From the NCBI RefSeq assembly GCF_002114285.1, contig NZ_NEDJ01000005.1:30047-94046 (forward strand): DNA of 64,000 bases, written 5' to 3'. The stretch comes from Halorubrum ezzemoulense DSM 17463 (lineage in GTDB: Archaea; Halobacteriota; Halobacteria; Halobacteriales; Haloferacaceae). The notes below the pieces were generated by a model. It was not told the origin of the DNA, ran no database searches, and saw only the letters and a list, made by a program, of their open reading frames with translations. The position numbers and the translations under genes were made by a program. Below are positions 1-8,054 of the stretch, piece by piece (within the stretch, counting starts at the first letter, position 1; each line of letters opens with the position of its first letter).

Positions 1-1
1 T

Positions 2-1642
2 GACCACGTCGACCCGGTACGCCGGACCGCCGTTCGCGGCGACCCAGCCGACCCGCTGAACCCAGACGGTCTCCCGCCAGCCGGTGCCCCCCACGTCGAC
101 CGCGCGGTACCCCCAGAACGCGAGGTTCCCCTTCGAGACGGCGGTCGTCCATATCTCGCGGTCGGGGTCGCTGACGATCACCCCCGACGTGTTGACCGAC
201 GTCGAGCGCCCGAACGCTTCCACGTCGACGACGCCCACGAGTCGGTCCTCGACGTTCTCCGCGTAGGTCACCTGATACCCCTCGACCTCGATCGGGTTGC
301 CCGGGAGGTCGCCGTCCTCGACCGTGACGAGGTTCGGCACGACGGCCGGCCCCGCGACGGCCGCCAGCGCCGCCGTGAGCAGGACCAGTCCGACCGCCGC
401 CGGCGTCGACGACCGGATCCCGTCTCTGAGCGTCTCGGGCTTCGGCACCGCTCGGGACGGCCAGAGCGGGTCGTCGCGCGAGGCGGCCGCGACGGCGACG
501 ATCGCGGCCAGCAGGGCGAGCAGCCCAACGCCGACCGCGCGGTACAGCTCGTACCGCTCGTTGCCGAGGTACCAGTACACCGCCCACAGCCGACGCGAGG
601 CGCCGAACAGCAGGAGCGCCCCGAAGACGACGAGCGCGGTGCGCTCCGACGCGTCCGCGCGCGACCCGTCGTGGTCCGGCGCGGTATTCGGATGGAACCG
701 CCACCGACCGGGGGTCGCGCCCGCGTCGCGGTCCTCGCTGCGTTTTCCGTCGTCCCCCCCTCGAGTCCGCCGCCGCCGCAGGAGTACGACGGCGACGAGG
801 GCGCCGCCGATGAGCCCGAGCGCATGCCCTTGGATCGCGACGTTCGCCCACCCCGGGGCGCCGTAGGATGGGGACGCCTCGGCGAACGCCACCGGCGTCC
901 GGAGGGCGTCGTAGACGACGCCGACGAGCGCCGTTCCCGTCGTGGCGACGACCGCGGCGACGGGACGCGTGACGAGCGCGAACCCCCAGTACGCGAACAC
1001 GACGACGGAGAAGCCGATCACGGGCCCCAACGCGAACAGCGCGGAGACGAGGCCGAACGCGACCGCCGCGCCGGGGACGATCAGGAACGCACGGACGTAG
1101 GGGTTCTCGCCGGGGGATTCGACGGCGCGGATCCGGCTCGGTAGCCGTCGGGCCCGACTCGGCATCTCACGGACTCGACCCGGGAGACCTCGCAGGCGAT
1201 CCGGGAGTCGGCGGGACCGGACGGCGGCCCGCTCCCGGTCGCCGACCTCGCGTCCCTCGGGGAAGTGGCCGTACGCGTACTCCGCGAGGCTCCCCGCGAC
1301 GAGCGCGGAGAGGAGGTTCCCGGTGATGTGTCCGCGGCCCGCGTGCGCGAAGCTGGACCAGACGAGCCCCTCCGGGTAGAAGTACGACCACGACCGGAAC
1401 GGGATCACGACCGGTCGGTTCGGGTCGTCGATTCCGGACTGGACGAACAGGTACACTCCGATCACGCCGGCGACAACGAGGAGCGTCCCCCACGGGACAC
1501 CGAGCAGGAGCCGCGAGCGGAGCGTCCGCGTCCAGTCGGCCCCTCGTCGATCCGCGAGGAACACCGCGGCGAGCGCGACGGCGACGGCGACGCCGCCGGC
1601 GGCGAGGTGGACGGCGTCCGACGCCAGCGCGTCCGCGACCAT
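2..1642 (-). CDS. Rhomboid-family intramembrane serine protease, C-terminus outside window
   Basis: Polytopic membrane protein read from an ATG at 1642 leftwards off the window edge, so the C-terminus is missing (547 codons visible). A GFS motif (Ser about residue 212) in one hydrophobic segment and a GHALGLIGG motif (His about residue 273) in a later one match the Ser/His dyad positions of rhomboid proteases (usual GxSG in TM4 and H in TM6). An early GRGHITGNL segment resembles the rhomboid H-x2-x-N region. After about residue 300 there is a linker, then further membrane segments and a soluble-looking tail, much longer than the minimal rhomboid core. Expected role is cleavage of membrane protein substrates within the bilayer. 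The family assignment is inferred from these motifs; activity is not proven because the Ser motif lacks the usual following Gly. Confidence 0.75.
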   Translation of the reverse strand, partial: MVADALASDAVHLAAGGVAVAVALAAVFLADRRGADWTRTLRSRLLLGVPWGTLLVVAGVIGVYLFVQSGIDDPNRPVVIPFRSWSYFYPEGLVWSSFAHAGRGHITGNLLSALVAGSLAEYAYGHFPEGREVGDRERAAVRSRRLPDRLRGLPGRVREMPSRARRLPSRIRAVESPGENPYVRAFLIVPGAAVAFGLVSALFALGPVIGFSVVVFAYWGFALVTRPVAAVVATTGTALVGVVYDALRTPVAFAEASPSYGAPGWANVAIQGHALGLIGGALVAVVLLRRRRTRGGDDGKRSEDRDAGATPGRWRFHPNTAPDHDGSRADASERTALVVFGALLLFGASRRLWAVYWYLGNERYELYRAVGVGLLALLAAIVAVAAASRDDPLWPSRAVPKPETLRDGIRSSTPAAVGLVLLTAALAAVAGPAVVPNLVTVEDGDLPGNPIEVEGYQVTYAENVEDRLVGVVDVEAFGRSTSVNTSGVIVSDPDREIWTTAVSKGNLAFWGYRAVDVGGTGWRETVWVQRVGWVAANGGPAYRVDVV

Positions 1643-1746
1643 GTCAGGTTCGACGGGGCCGCGCACACATCAATAACGGGGGTCGAGCGCGGTACGGGGT
1701 CGGGCGTAATGCGAGGTCGAGCGGGCGGGCGAAAGCGTCCGACGGG

Positions 1747-2025
1747 TCAGATCTTGTTCTCGGCGTCGTCGGCCAGCTCCTCCATCCGCTTGCCGACGCG
1801 GCCGGCGGGCGAGAACTCGTCTTCGCTCATCGCGTTCGCTAAGGCGTTACCGAGGACGAACACGGCGTGTTTGTGTTCGCTCTTCGATTTGTGGACGTGG
1901 GAGGGGTCGACTTCGAGCTCGTCGTAGGGGTCGAACAGCGACCCGTCGACCGTCTCCTGCGCGCGGAAGTGCTCCATGATCGTCACCATCTGTTCGTGAA
2001 GCTCAAGCAGCTCGTCCTTGTGCAT
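1747..2025 (-). CDS. UPF0058 family protein
   Basis: Small acidic protein of 92 residues, beginning MHKDELLELHEQM, with a C-terminal segment (VFVLGNALANAMSEDE) typical of the archaeal UPF0058 family, whose function is unknown. The frame also has a GTG two codons upstream (2031). I chose the ATG at 2025 because family members begin at this helix. The gene stands alone between the rhomboid gene and a ribbon-helix-helix gene on the same strand. Confidence 0.85.
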   Translation of the reverse strand: MHKDELLELHEQMVTIMEHFRAQETVDGSLFDPYDELEVDPSHVHKSKSEHKHAVFVLGNALANAMSEDEFSPAGRVGKRMEELADDAENKI

Positions 2026-2119
2026 ACCCACGGATACGGGTCGTAGGCCCTTTAAGCGTTGTTGAGGGCGGTACGCACGGTTCTGCGCCCCGGAGACCTT
2101 GACCGAGGGAGCCGCGCGG

Positions 2120-2335
2120 TCAGAAGACGTACTCGTCTTCGTGGCCCATCATCCCCTCGTCCTCGAACCCGTTGGAGTCGTCGTCGTCTCGCGGGCCGCT
2201 CGTCTTGTACGCCTTGATGCCGGTCGACAACAGCTCCTCGACCGCCTCCTCGCGGTTGAGGAACTCTCCTTCCTCGACCATCTGGGCGATCTGCATCTCC
2301 AGATGCTCCGGCACGGTTATCTTCACTTGTGGCAT
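2120..2335 (-). CDS. Ribbon-helix-helix (CopG-like) DNA-binding protein
   Basis: 71 residues. The N-terminus MPQVKITVPEHLEMQIAQM is the beta-strand plus first helix of a ribbon-helix-helix fold, and the second helix (REEAVEELLSTGI) follows. The tail of about 25 residues is very acidic. Such proteins bind DNA as dimers and act as small transcription regulators or antitoxins. No toxin gene lies beside it, so a stand-alone regulator is more likely. A TATA box 28 bases upstream of the ATG supports the start and a leaderless mRNA. Confidence 0.8.
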   Translation of the reverse strand: MPQVKITVPEHLEMQIAQMVEEGEFLNREEAVEELLSTGIKAYKTSGPRDDDDSNGFEDEGMMGHEDEYVF

Positions 2336-2362
2336 TTGCTGTCCGGGTCTTGTGGCATGGCG

Positions 2363-2372
2363 TATATAAAAT
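2363..2372 (-). promoter_or_regulatory. TATA box of the ribbon-helix-helix gene
   Basis: The AT-rich stretch reads TTTTATATA on the minus strand, about 28 bases before the ATG at 2335, in otherwise GC-rich DNA. This is the spacing expected for a leaderless haloarchaeal transcript starting at or next to the start codon. The rest of the 254-base gap to the next gene (2336-2589) shows no gene. Confidence 0.65.
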
Positions 2373-2589
2373 TGGCGTCGCAGATCCGGAGATATGAAAA
2401 CTCAAAGCAGAGACTCGAAAGCTCATTTTTTATCTGCTGAAGGTCGGTTAGGTTTGTGCGAATCCCCCGCCGAGCGGTACCGGTGTCTCGCCGCCGGGCG
2501 TCCGTGCCGTTCGAGGGCGACACTCGCGGGTCCCCAGCGCGTCCTCTGAGAGCGACATTCATACGTCGGTCCGGGCCGAACGGCGGTTC

Positions 2590-3204
2590 ATGACCGATTC
2601 CGGCGTCGACGCGGCCGAGGACCTCACCGACCTCTACCGCGAGTACGGCGACGACAGACTCCCTCCGGGCCAGCGCGAGACGGACGGCTTCCCGGTCCTC
2701 TCGAAGAGCGGGACGCCCTCGTGGGACCCGGAGACGTTCGAGTTCGAGGTGTGGGGCGCAGTCGAGGAGCCGCTCTCCCTCTCGCTCGACGAGTTCCGCG
2801 ACCTCCCGTCGGTCACCCAGCGACAGGACTTCCACTGCGTGACCGGCTGGAGTAAGTTCGACTGCGAGTTCACGGGCGTCTCCTTCGCCGACCTCGCCGA
2901 GCGCGCCGGCGTCCGCGACGACGCCGAACACGTCATGTTCCACGCGCTCGACGGCTACACGACCGACCTCCCGCTCGACGAGTGTACGAAGCCGGGCGTC
3001 CAGCTCACCTACGGCTACGACGGCGACGACCTCCCGGCCGACCACGGCGGCCCCATCCGCGTCGTCACGCCGCACAAGTACGCGTACAAGGGCGCGAAGT
3101 GGGTCTCGGGCGTCGAGTTCCTCACCGAGCCCGAACTCGGCTACTGGGAGAAGCGGGGGTACAGCGACACGGCGAACCCTTGGAACGAGGAGCGCTACAG
3201 CTGA
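2590..3204 (+). CDS. Sulfite oxidase-like molybdopterin-dependent oxidoreductase
   Basis: 204 residues, the size of the single-domain YuiH/sulfite-oxidase-like family. The motif FHCVTGWS (Cys about residue 83) carries the conserved cysteine that ligates molybdenum in this superfamily, and the later GGPIRVVTPHKYAYKGAKWV block forms the pterin pocket. There is no signal peptide or membrane segment, so it is probably cytoplasmic. The physiological substrate is unknown in this family. It stands alone on the plus strand, followed 106 bases later by menF. Confidence 0.88.
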   Translation: MTDSGVDAAEDLTDLYREYGDDRLPPGQRETDGFPVLSKSGTPSWDPETFEFEVWGAVEEPLSLSLDEFRDLPSVTQRQDFHCVTGWSKFDCEFTGVSFADLAERAGVRDDAEHVMFHALDGYTTDLPLDECTKPGVQLTYGYDGDDLPADHGGPIRVVTPHKYAYKGAKWVSGVEFLTEPELGYWEKRGYSDTANPWNEERYS

Positions 3205-3310
3205 GCGCCCCCCGGGGTCGCGCTCGGCCCGTCCGCGTCGTCGCCCGAGTTCCCCCGGTCCTCCGCCCCGATAGTCAGGATAAAGGGTCCACGTCCCCGA
3301 CTCGATACGC

Positions 3311-4681
3311 ATGGAACAGGCGCGTTCGCGGTCGTCGTCGCCGCTGGTCAGCCGGACCACCGAGGTCGTCGAGCCGGCGTTCGCGGCGGCGTTCGAGGCG
3401 CTTCCCACCCCGCGCACGACGTGGAGCGCGCCGGACGACGCGCTGGTGATCGGCGGCGGCGAGGCCGCGACGCTGACCGCGTCCGGGGGCGACCGGTTCG
3501 CGGCGATCCGCGAGTCGGCGACGGAGCTGTTCGAGTCCGGCGACGTCCACGCCGGCACCGAGGCGGCCCGCCCCCGCGTGTTCGGCGGGTTCGCCTTCCA
3601 CGAGGGCGCCTGCGACGGCGAGCCGTGGGCGCCGTTTCCGGAGGCCCGGTTCGTCCTGCCGCGGGTCCAGCTGACCTACGCCGACAACGGCGCGTGGCTC
3701 ACGGTCAACGCGGTCGGGCCGGACGCCGGCGTCGACGCCGTCGAGGACCGGCTCGCCCGCGAGGTCGACCGGTTCGCCGCCCTCGACGCCGTCGACGCCG
3801 GGTCGCCGACCGCGGCCGCCGGCTCCCGGCCCCCTCGCCCGGGGATCCGCGAGAGCCGCCGGACGACGAGCCGCGACGCGTGGCGCGAGAGCGTCGGCGC
3901 CGCGGTCGACAGGATCGCCGACGGCGACCTTCAGAAGGTGGTGTTGGCGCAGGCGCTGGAGGCCGACCTCGCGGCCGACTTCCCGCGGGCGGCCACCCTC
4001 GAACGCCTCGCCGAGAAGTACCCCGACTGCCACCGCTACTGGTTCGAGCCCGCCGCGGGGGAGAGCGCCTTCTTCGGCGCCACGCCGGAGCGACTCGTCT
4101 CGCTGCGGGGGCGGACCGTCGAGACCGACGCGCTCGCCGGGACGACCGGCCGCGGCGAGACGCCGAGCGAGGACGAGTGGCTCGCGCGCGAGCTCCTCGA
4201 CGACGAGAAGAACGTTCACGAGCACGAGCTGGTCGCGGAGACGGTCCGCGACCAGCTTGAGCCGTTCGCCGCGTCGGTCTCCGCGGGCGAGCGTCGGGTT
4301 CGACGACTCGCGACCGTCCAACACCTCCACACGCCGATCACCGCCGAGCTCGACGCGGACCGACACGTCCTCGAACTCGTCGAGGCGCTCCACCCCACCC
4401 CGGCGGTCGGCGGGCTCCCGCCGGACCGCGCGCTGGCGACGATCCGCGAGACAGAGCCGTTCGACCGCGGCTGGTACGCCGCGCCGGTGGGCTGGATCGA
4501 CGCCGCCGGCAACGGCGCGTTCGCGGTCGCGATCCGGTCCGCGGTCGGAACCCGCCGTCGAGCCACGCTGTTCGCCGGCGTCGGCGTCGTCTCCGACTCC
4601 GACCCCGACCGCGAGTGGGACGAGGTCCAGCTGAAGTACCGGCCGATCCTCGACGAGCTGGAGGGCGACGCAGCGGATTGA
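3311..4681 (+). CDS. menF: Isochorismate synthase
   Basis: 456 residues with the chorismate-binding fold in the C-terminal two thirds. Signature blocks are VVLAQALEADL, GATPERLVSLRG, TDALAGTTGRGETP, LHTPITAEL and HPTPAVGGLPP followed by FDRGWYAAPVGWID. These are typical of isochorismate synthases rather than anthranilate synthase. It converts chorismate to isochorismate, the first dedicated step to menaquinone, the respiratory quinone of haloarchaea. The next gene is convergent and unrelated, so menD is not adjacent here. The start ATG at 3311 follows a spacer with no clear ribosome binding site. Confidence 0.92.
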   Translation: MEQARSRSSSPLVSRTTEVVEPAFAAAFEALPTPRTTWSAPDDALVIGGGEAATLTASGGDRFAAIRESATELFESGDVHAGTEAARPRVFGGFAFHEGACDGEPWAPFPEARFVLPRVQLTYADNGAWLTVNAVGPDAGVDAVEDRLAREVDRFAALDAVDAGSPTAAAGSRPPRPGIRESRRTTSRDAWRESVGAAVDRIADGDLQKVVLAQALEADLAADFPRAATLERLAEKYPDCHRYWFEPAAGESAFFGATPERLVSLRGRTVETDALAGTTGRGETPSEDEWLARELLDDEKNVHEHELVAETVRDQLEPFAASVSAGERRVRRLATVQHLHTPITAELDADRHVLELVEALHPTPAVGGLPPDRALATIRETEPFDRGWYAAPVGWIDAAGNGAFAVAIRSAVGTRRRATLFAGVGVVSDSDPDREWDEVQLKYRPILDELEGDAAD

Positions 4682-4687
4682 CCCCGC

Positions 4688-5428
4688 CTACTGGAACATC
4701 TTCAGCGGCTCGGCCTGCGTGCTTTCCTCGGTCGCCTGTCGCATCTGCTCTGCGAGCTGGCGCTTCGCGTTCCGGATCTCCGTCGCCTGCTCCACGAGCC
4801 CGTCGGTCGGCGTCTCGATCCCCGCGATCGGGTCGATGCCGTCGACGATGAGCGCCCGCGCCGCCTCGGGGTCGGGGAACTGCGGGTCGGACTCGACGAC
4901 GAGCCCGACCGCGTCGCGGTCGTCCTCCAGCGCGGCCGCCAGCATCGCGCCCGTTGGCCCGGAGACGAGCCCGGACTCCGACGGCTCCGACACATCGGCG
5001 CGGTCCAGCGCCTCGGCGCCGTTCCCGGTCGCGATCCCGTACAGCTCCGGGGGCTCCTCGTCCTTCTCGCGGCCGAGGCCGGAGAGGAACACCGGGAACA
5101 GGTCGATCTCGTCGAACCACGAGCCGAGGCAGGCCGCGACCTCCGTCGCCGCCCCCGGGTTCACGGGGACGTCGCTGCGCAGCGCGACGAGATCCAGCTC
5201 GGAGTCGGCGTACAGCCGGACCGGGGTCGTCGCGGCCGTCTCGGACTCGCGGTAGACGGTCACCGGCGGGAGCCCGTCGCAGTGGACGTTCGCGTAGTGG
5301 GTCATCCCGTGGGCGTCGATCAGGTGGTCCGTCGCGATTTTCCCGACGAGCCCGACGCCGGGGAACCCCTCTATCAGCGTCGGCTCGTCCAGCGAGACGC
5401 CGTCGTCGAGGACGGAGATGCGTGCCAT
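4688..5428 (-). CDS. PAC2-family (proteasome assembly chaperone-like) protein
   Basis: 246 residues beginning MARISVLDDGVSLDEP. The PAC2 signature LIEGFPGVGLVGKIATDHLI lies near the N-terminus. The C-terminus (QATEIRNAKRQLAEQMRQAT) looks like a short coiled coil. Relatives of eukaryotic proteasome assembly chaperones are widespread in archaea, but their client is not established. The open frame extends upstream to 5617; the ATG at 5428 is preferred because the extension is low-complexity and overlaps the divergent methyltransferase gene. It converges on menF with a gap of only 6 bases. Confidence 0.85.
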   Translation of the reverse strand: MARISVLDDGVSLDEPTLIEGFPGVGLVGKIATDHLIDAHGMTHYANVHCDGLPPVTVYRESETAATTPVRLYADSELDLVALRSDVPVNPGAATEVAACLGSWFDEIDLFPVFLSGLGREKDEEPPELYGIATGNGAEALDRADVSEPSESGLVSGPTGAMLAAALEDDRDAVGLVVESDPQFPDPEAARALIVDGIDPIAGIETPTDGLVEQATEIRNAKRQLAEQMRQATEESTQAEPLKMFQ

Positions 5429-5525
5429 GTGCGGCCGTACGCCCGGGGTCGACCTAAAGGTGCGGCGGCGGGAGGCACCTCGCGCGTCCCGAAACGGTCT
5501 AACGGCCCGACGCGAAAGGGGGGCC

Positions 5526-6488
5526 ATGAATCCGCTCGACCGATACGAGTCGCTCGTCGACGACGTCGACGCGTTCCGGGCGGCGTGCGACCGGCCCCTC
5601 CCCTCGGTCGTGCGCACGAACGGGATCGCGGCGACGCCGGCCCGCGTCCGCGAGGCGTTCGACGAGTCGGGCGTCGCTTACGAGCCCGTCGACTGGCACG
5701 ACGGCCTCTTCCGGCTCCCCGACGGCAACCCCGGCGGCAACTGGCCGTACGTCCACGGCTGGACTCACGGGCAGGAGGAGGTGTCCGTGCTGCCGACGCT
5801 CGCCCTCGACCCGCGACCCGGCGAGCGCGTCTGGGACGCCTGCGCGGCGCCCGGCAGCAAGACCACCCAGATCGCCGACGCGATGGACGACGAGGGGACC
5901 GTCGTCGCCAACGACAACAACCTCGGGCGCCTCTCCGCGCTCCGGCACAACGCCGAGCGCCTCGGGATCACGAACGCGATCGTCACGAACCAGGACGCCC
6001 GCAACTTCTCGACGAAGCCGCTGGCGTTCGACGAGTTCGACCGCGCGTTGGTCGACGCGCCCTGCTCCTGTGAGGGTACGTGCCGGAAGAACCCGGACGT
6101 CCTCGACCAGTGGACGCTCGACCACGTCCACGCGGTCGCCGGCATCCAGAAGGGCGTCCTGGCGAGGGCCGTCCAGGCGACCCGCCCCGGCGGCGTCGTC
6201 GTCTACTCCACGTGTACGTTCGCGCCCGAGGAGAACGAGGCCGTCCTCGACCACGTCCTCGCGAACGAGGACTGCGAACTGGTCGAGTTCGACCTGCCGC
6301 TCGACGCCGACCCCGGCGTGACCGAGTGGGAGGGGGAGACGTACGACGAGTCGGTGACGCGCGCGCAACGGATCTACCCCCACCGCAACGACACGGGCGG
6401 CTTCTTCTGCGCGAAGCTTCGAGTCGGCGGCGCGGCGGGCGATGAGACCGATAGCGCGGCCGCCGCCGACGGGGTGGTGGACGCGTGA
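5526..6488 (+). CDS. RsmB/NOP2/NSUN-family RNA (cytosine-5) methyltransferase
   Basis: 320 residues. SAM-binding motif I is DACAAPGSKTTQIAD. The two cysteines of the NSUN mechanism are both present: Pro-Cys about residues 179-180 (DAPCSCEGTC) and Thr-Cys about 229-230 (YSTCTFAPEENE). It should make m5C in tRNA or rRNA. The frame remains open to 5418, but MNPLDRYESLV at 5526 is the natural N-terminus. There is no PUA domain in this protein; the next gene, overlapping by 4 bases, appears to supply one. Confidence 0.9.
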   Translation: MNPLDRYESLVDDVDAFRAACDRPLPSVVRTNGIAATPARVREAFDESGVAYEPVDWHDGLFRLPDGNPGGNWPYVHGWTHGQEEVSVLPTLALDPRPGERVWDACAAPGSKTTQIADAMDDEGTVVANDNNLGRLSALRHNAERLGITNAIVTNQDARNFSTKPLAFDEFDRALVDAPCSCEGTCRKNPDVLDQWTLDHVHAVAGIQKGVLARAVQATRPGGVVVYSTCTFAPEENEAVLDHVLANEDCELVEFDLPLDADPGVTEWEGETYDESVTRAQRIYPHRNDTGGFFCAKLRVGGAAGDETDSAAAADGVVDA

Positions 6489-7036
6489 GCGACGAGACCG
6501 GCGGAGAGGCAGGCGACGCCCCCACCAACGACGGCCAGCGGTTCGACCGGCTCCCCGCGACCCCTGCGGACCGCGAGGTCGAGGGCCGTGCGAGCCGCGC
6601 GGAGGTCCTCGACTGGTGGGAGGAGCGGTTCGGGATCGACCCCGAGGTGTTCGCGGAGTACTCCTTCTGGGAGAAGGGCGCGGGGAAGATCTGGATCTTC
6701 AACGGCGAGGCGACCGACCCCAGCGAGGTCGAGGCGATCGGGATGACCTTCCTGCGCACGCGACAGGACCACTGGAAGCCGACCGGCCGGGCGGTCTCGC
6801 GGTTCGGTCGCCTCGCGACCAAGAACGCGATCGAACTGGACCCGGCGCAGGCGTCCCGGTTCGCGGCGGGTGACGACCAAGACCTCCCCGAGTGGGACGG
6901 CGACTGGGGCTACCTGATCGCGACCCACGAGGTCGCGGGCGAGTCGGTCCCGATCGGGGTTGGGCTGTACCTCTACGACGAGCTGCGCTCCGTGGTCCCG
7001 AAGGGGAGCCGGGCGGACCTGCCGGTCGTGGAGTGA
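6485..7036 (+). CDS. PUA-like RNA-binding protein coupled to the NSUN methyltransferase
   Basis: 183 residues starting at a GTG that overlaps the preceding TGA stop (GTGA), which suggests translational coupling. The region ASRAEVLDWWEERFGI to FSFWEKG-like sequence and the C-terminal block VPIGVGLYLYDELRSVVPKG resemble the PUA-like C-terminal domain that bacterial RsmF-type methyltransferases carry in the same polypeptide (pattern G-x-G-x-G ... L-K-N-x-x-P-K-G). I infer that it helps the upstream enzyme bind RNA. Its first ~30 residues are an acidic, probably disordered tail. The assignment to a PUA fold is by pattern only. Confidence 0.7.
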   Translation: MSDETGGEAGDAPTNDGQRFDRLPATPADREVEGRASRAEVLDWWEERFGIDPEVFAEYSFWEKGAGKIWIFNGEATDPSEVEAIGMTFLRTRQDHWKPTGRAVSRFGRLATKNAIELDPAQASRFAAGDDQDLPEWDGDWGYLIATHEVAGESVPIGVGLYLYDELRSVVPKGSRADLPVVE

Positions 7037-7113
7037 GCGGCCCTCCCGGCGTTCGGTAAAAAGTCAGTCGTCGGAGCGCCGCGGTTCGACGGCGCTCCAG
7101 CGGGTCGTGCGGG

Positions 7114-7371
7114 TCAGATCGACGTGTCCTCCGGCGGTTTGGTGGCGAGGTTGGTGATTCCGTACGCCGCCAGTAGCAGCAGCCCCAGCAGGATGGTGTA
7201 CGACCGGACGCTGAGGCTTATCAGCGTCTCGTGGACGACCTGTCCCTCTCCCGACACCGGGTGCGGCGCCCCCGCGATTATCTCGAGCAGCCCCATCCCG
7301 ACCGTGCCGATCAGGATGAGCGCGCCGCCGCCGTACAGTCCGACTCGTTCCATGGTAGTGAGTTGGCTCAT
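7114..7371 (-). CDS. Small two-helix membrane protein, partner of DoxX-like gene
   Basis: 85 residues with two hydrophobic segments (about 9-31 and 55-77), separated by a polar loop. I do not recognise a family. It lies 14 bases after the DoxX-like gene on the same strand and is probably co-transcribed and part of the same membrane complex. A second in-frame ATG (MERVGLYGGG) lies six codons downstream and is a possible alternative start. Confidence 0.7.
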   Translation of the reverse strand: MSQLTTMERVGLYGGGALILIGTVGMGLLEIIAGAPHPVSGEGQVVHETLISLSVRSYTILLGLLLLAAYGITNLATKPPEDTSI

Positions 7372-7385
7372 GCGTCGTCACCTCG

Positions 7386-7919
7386 TTAGCCGATTAAGTA
7401 CCGCAGCCGCGGGTGGTCCCTGACGAACGACGTCTTCGCGAGGTAGGCGTCGACGCCGAGCACGCGCCCGGCCCCGAGCGTGGCGATCATCGCGAAGATC
7501 AGCAGCCCGAGCAGGTCGCCGGTGATCACGCCGTGGGCCCAGCCGCCGGTCTCGCCGTTGATGAAGTAGAAGAACGTCATCAGGAACGCGCCGAAGAACG
7601 CCGCCAGCCGCGTCAGCGCGCCGACGATCAGCCCCAACCCGATCAGCGTCTGTCCCAAGGGGACCATGATGTTCGTGAACGACAACAGGATCCCGTCGGA
7701 GAACAGCGTGACCACCGGGCCGAGGCTCGTCTGCGCCGCCGCGCCGCCGACGAACCAGCTCGCGTCGAACGGCCACGCGAGGAACTTGTCGAGTCCCGCG
7801 TGGAGGAACCACCACCCGACGATCAGACGCAAGACGACGAGCCAGTAGGCGAAGCGCGACTCCTCGACCGGGAACGATACGTCTCTGCCCAGCAGCTGCG
7901 TTTGGATGTTCGTGACCAT
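7386..7919 (-). CDS. DoxX/DoxD-family membrane protein
   Basis: 177 residues with about four transmembrane segments. The segment VVLRLIVGWWFLHAGLDKF and the later MVPLGQTLIGLGLIVGALTRLAAFFGAFLM are the usual DoxX-family hallmarks. Relatives include the small subunit of thiosulfate:quinone oxidoreductase, but most family members have no assigned reaction. First gene of a two-gene operon with the small membrane protein downstream. A TATA box at 7953-7961 precedes it. Confidence 0.85.
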   Translation of the reverse strand: MVTNIQTQLLGRDVSFPVEESRFAYWLVVLRLIVGWWFLHAGLDKFLAWPFDASWFVGGAAAQTSLGPVVTLFSDGILLSFTNIMVPLGQTLIGLGLIVGALTRLAAFFGAFLMTFFYFINGETGGWAHGVITGDLLGLLIFAMIATLGAGRVLGVDAYLAKTSFVRDHPRLRYLIG

Positions 7920-7952
7920 GCGTAACCTCGGTTGCGAAAATGTTCGGTTAGG

Positions 7953-7961
7953 ATATATAAA
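7953..7961 (-). promoter_or_regulatory. TATA box upstream of the DoxX operon
   Basis: The minus strand reads TTTATATAT about 34-42 bases before the ATG at 7919, leaving room for a short 5' leader. The surrounding 7920-8054 gap has no coding sequence that I can support. Confidence 0.55.
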
Positions 7962-8054
7962 CCTATCTCCAATGTCACCGACGAGTAATTCGCGAACCGC
8001 GGACTACTCCTTCCGTCTCACCGTTCCGCCGCCGAGCCCCTCCCACTCAACTCG

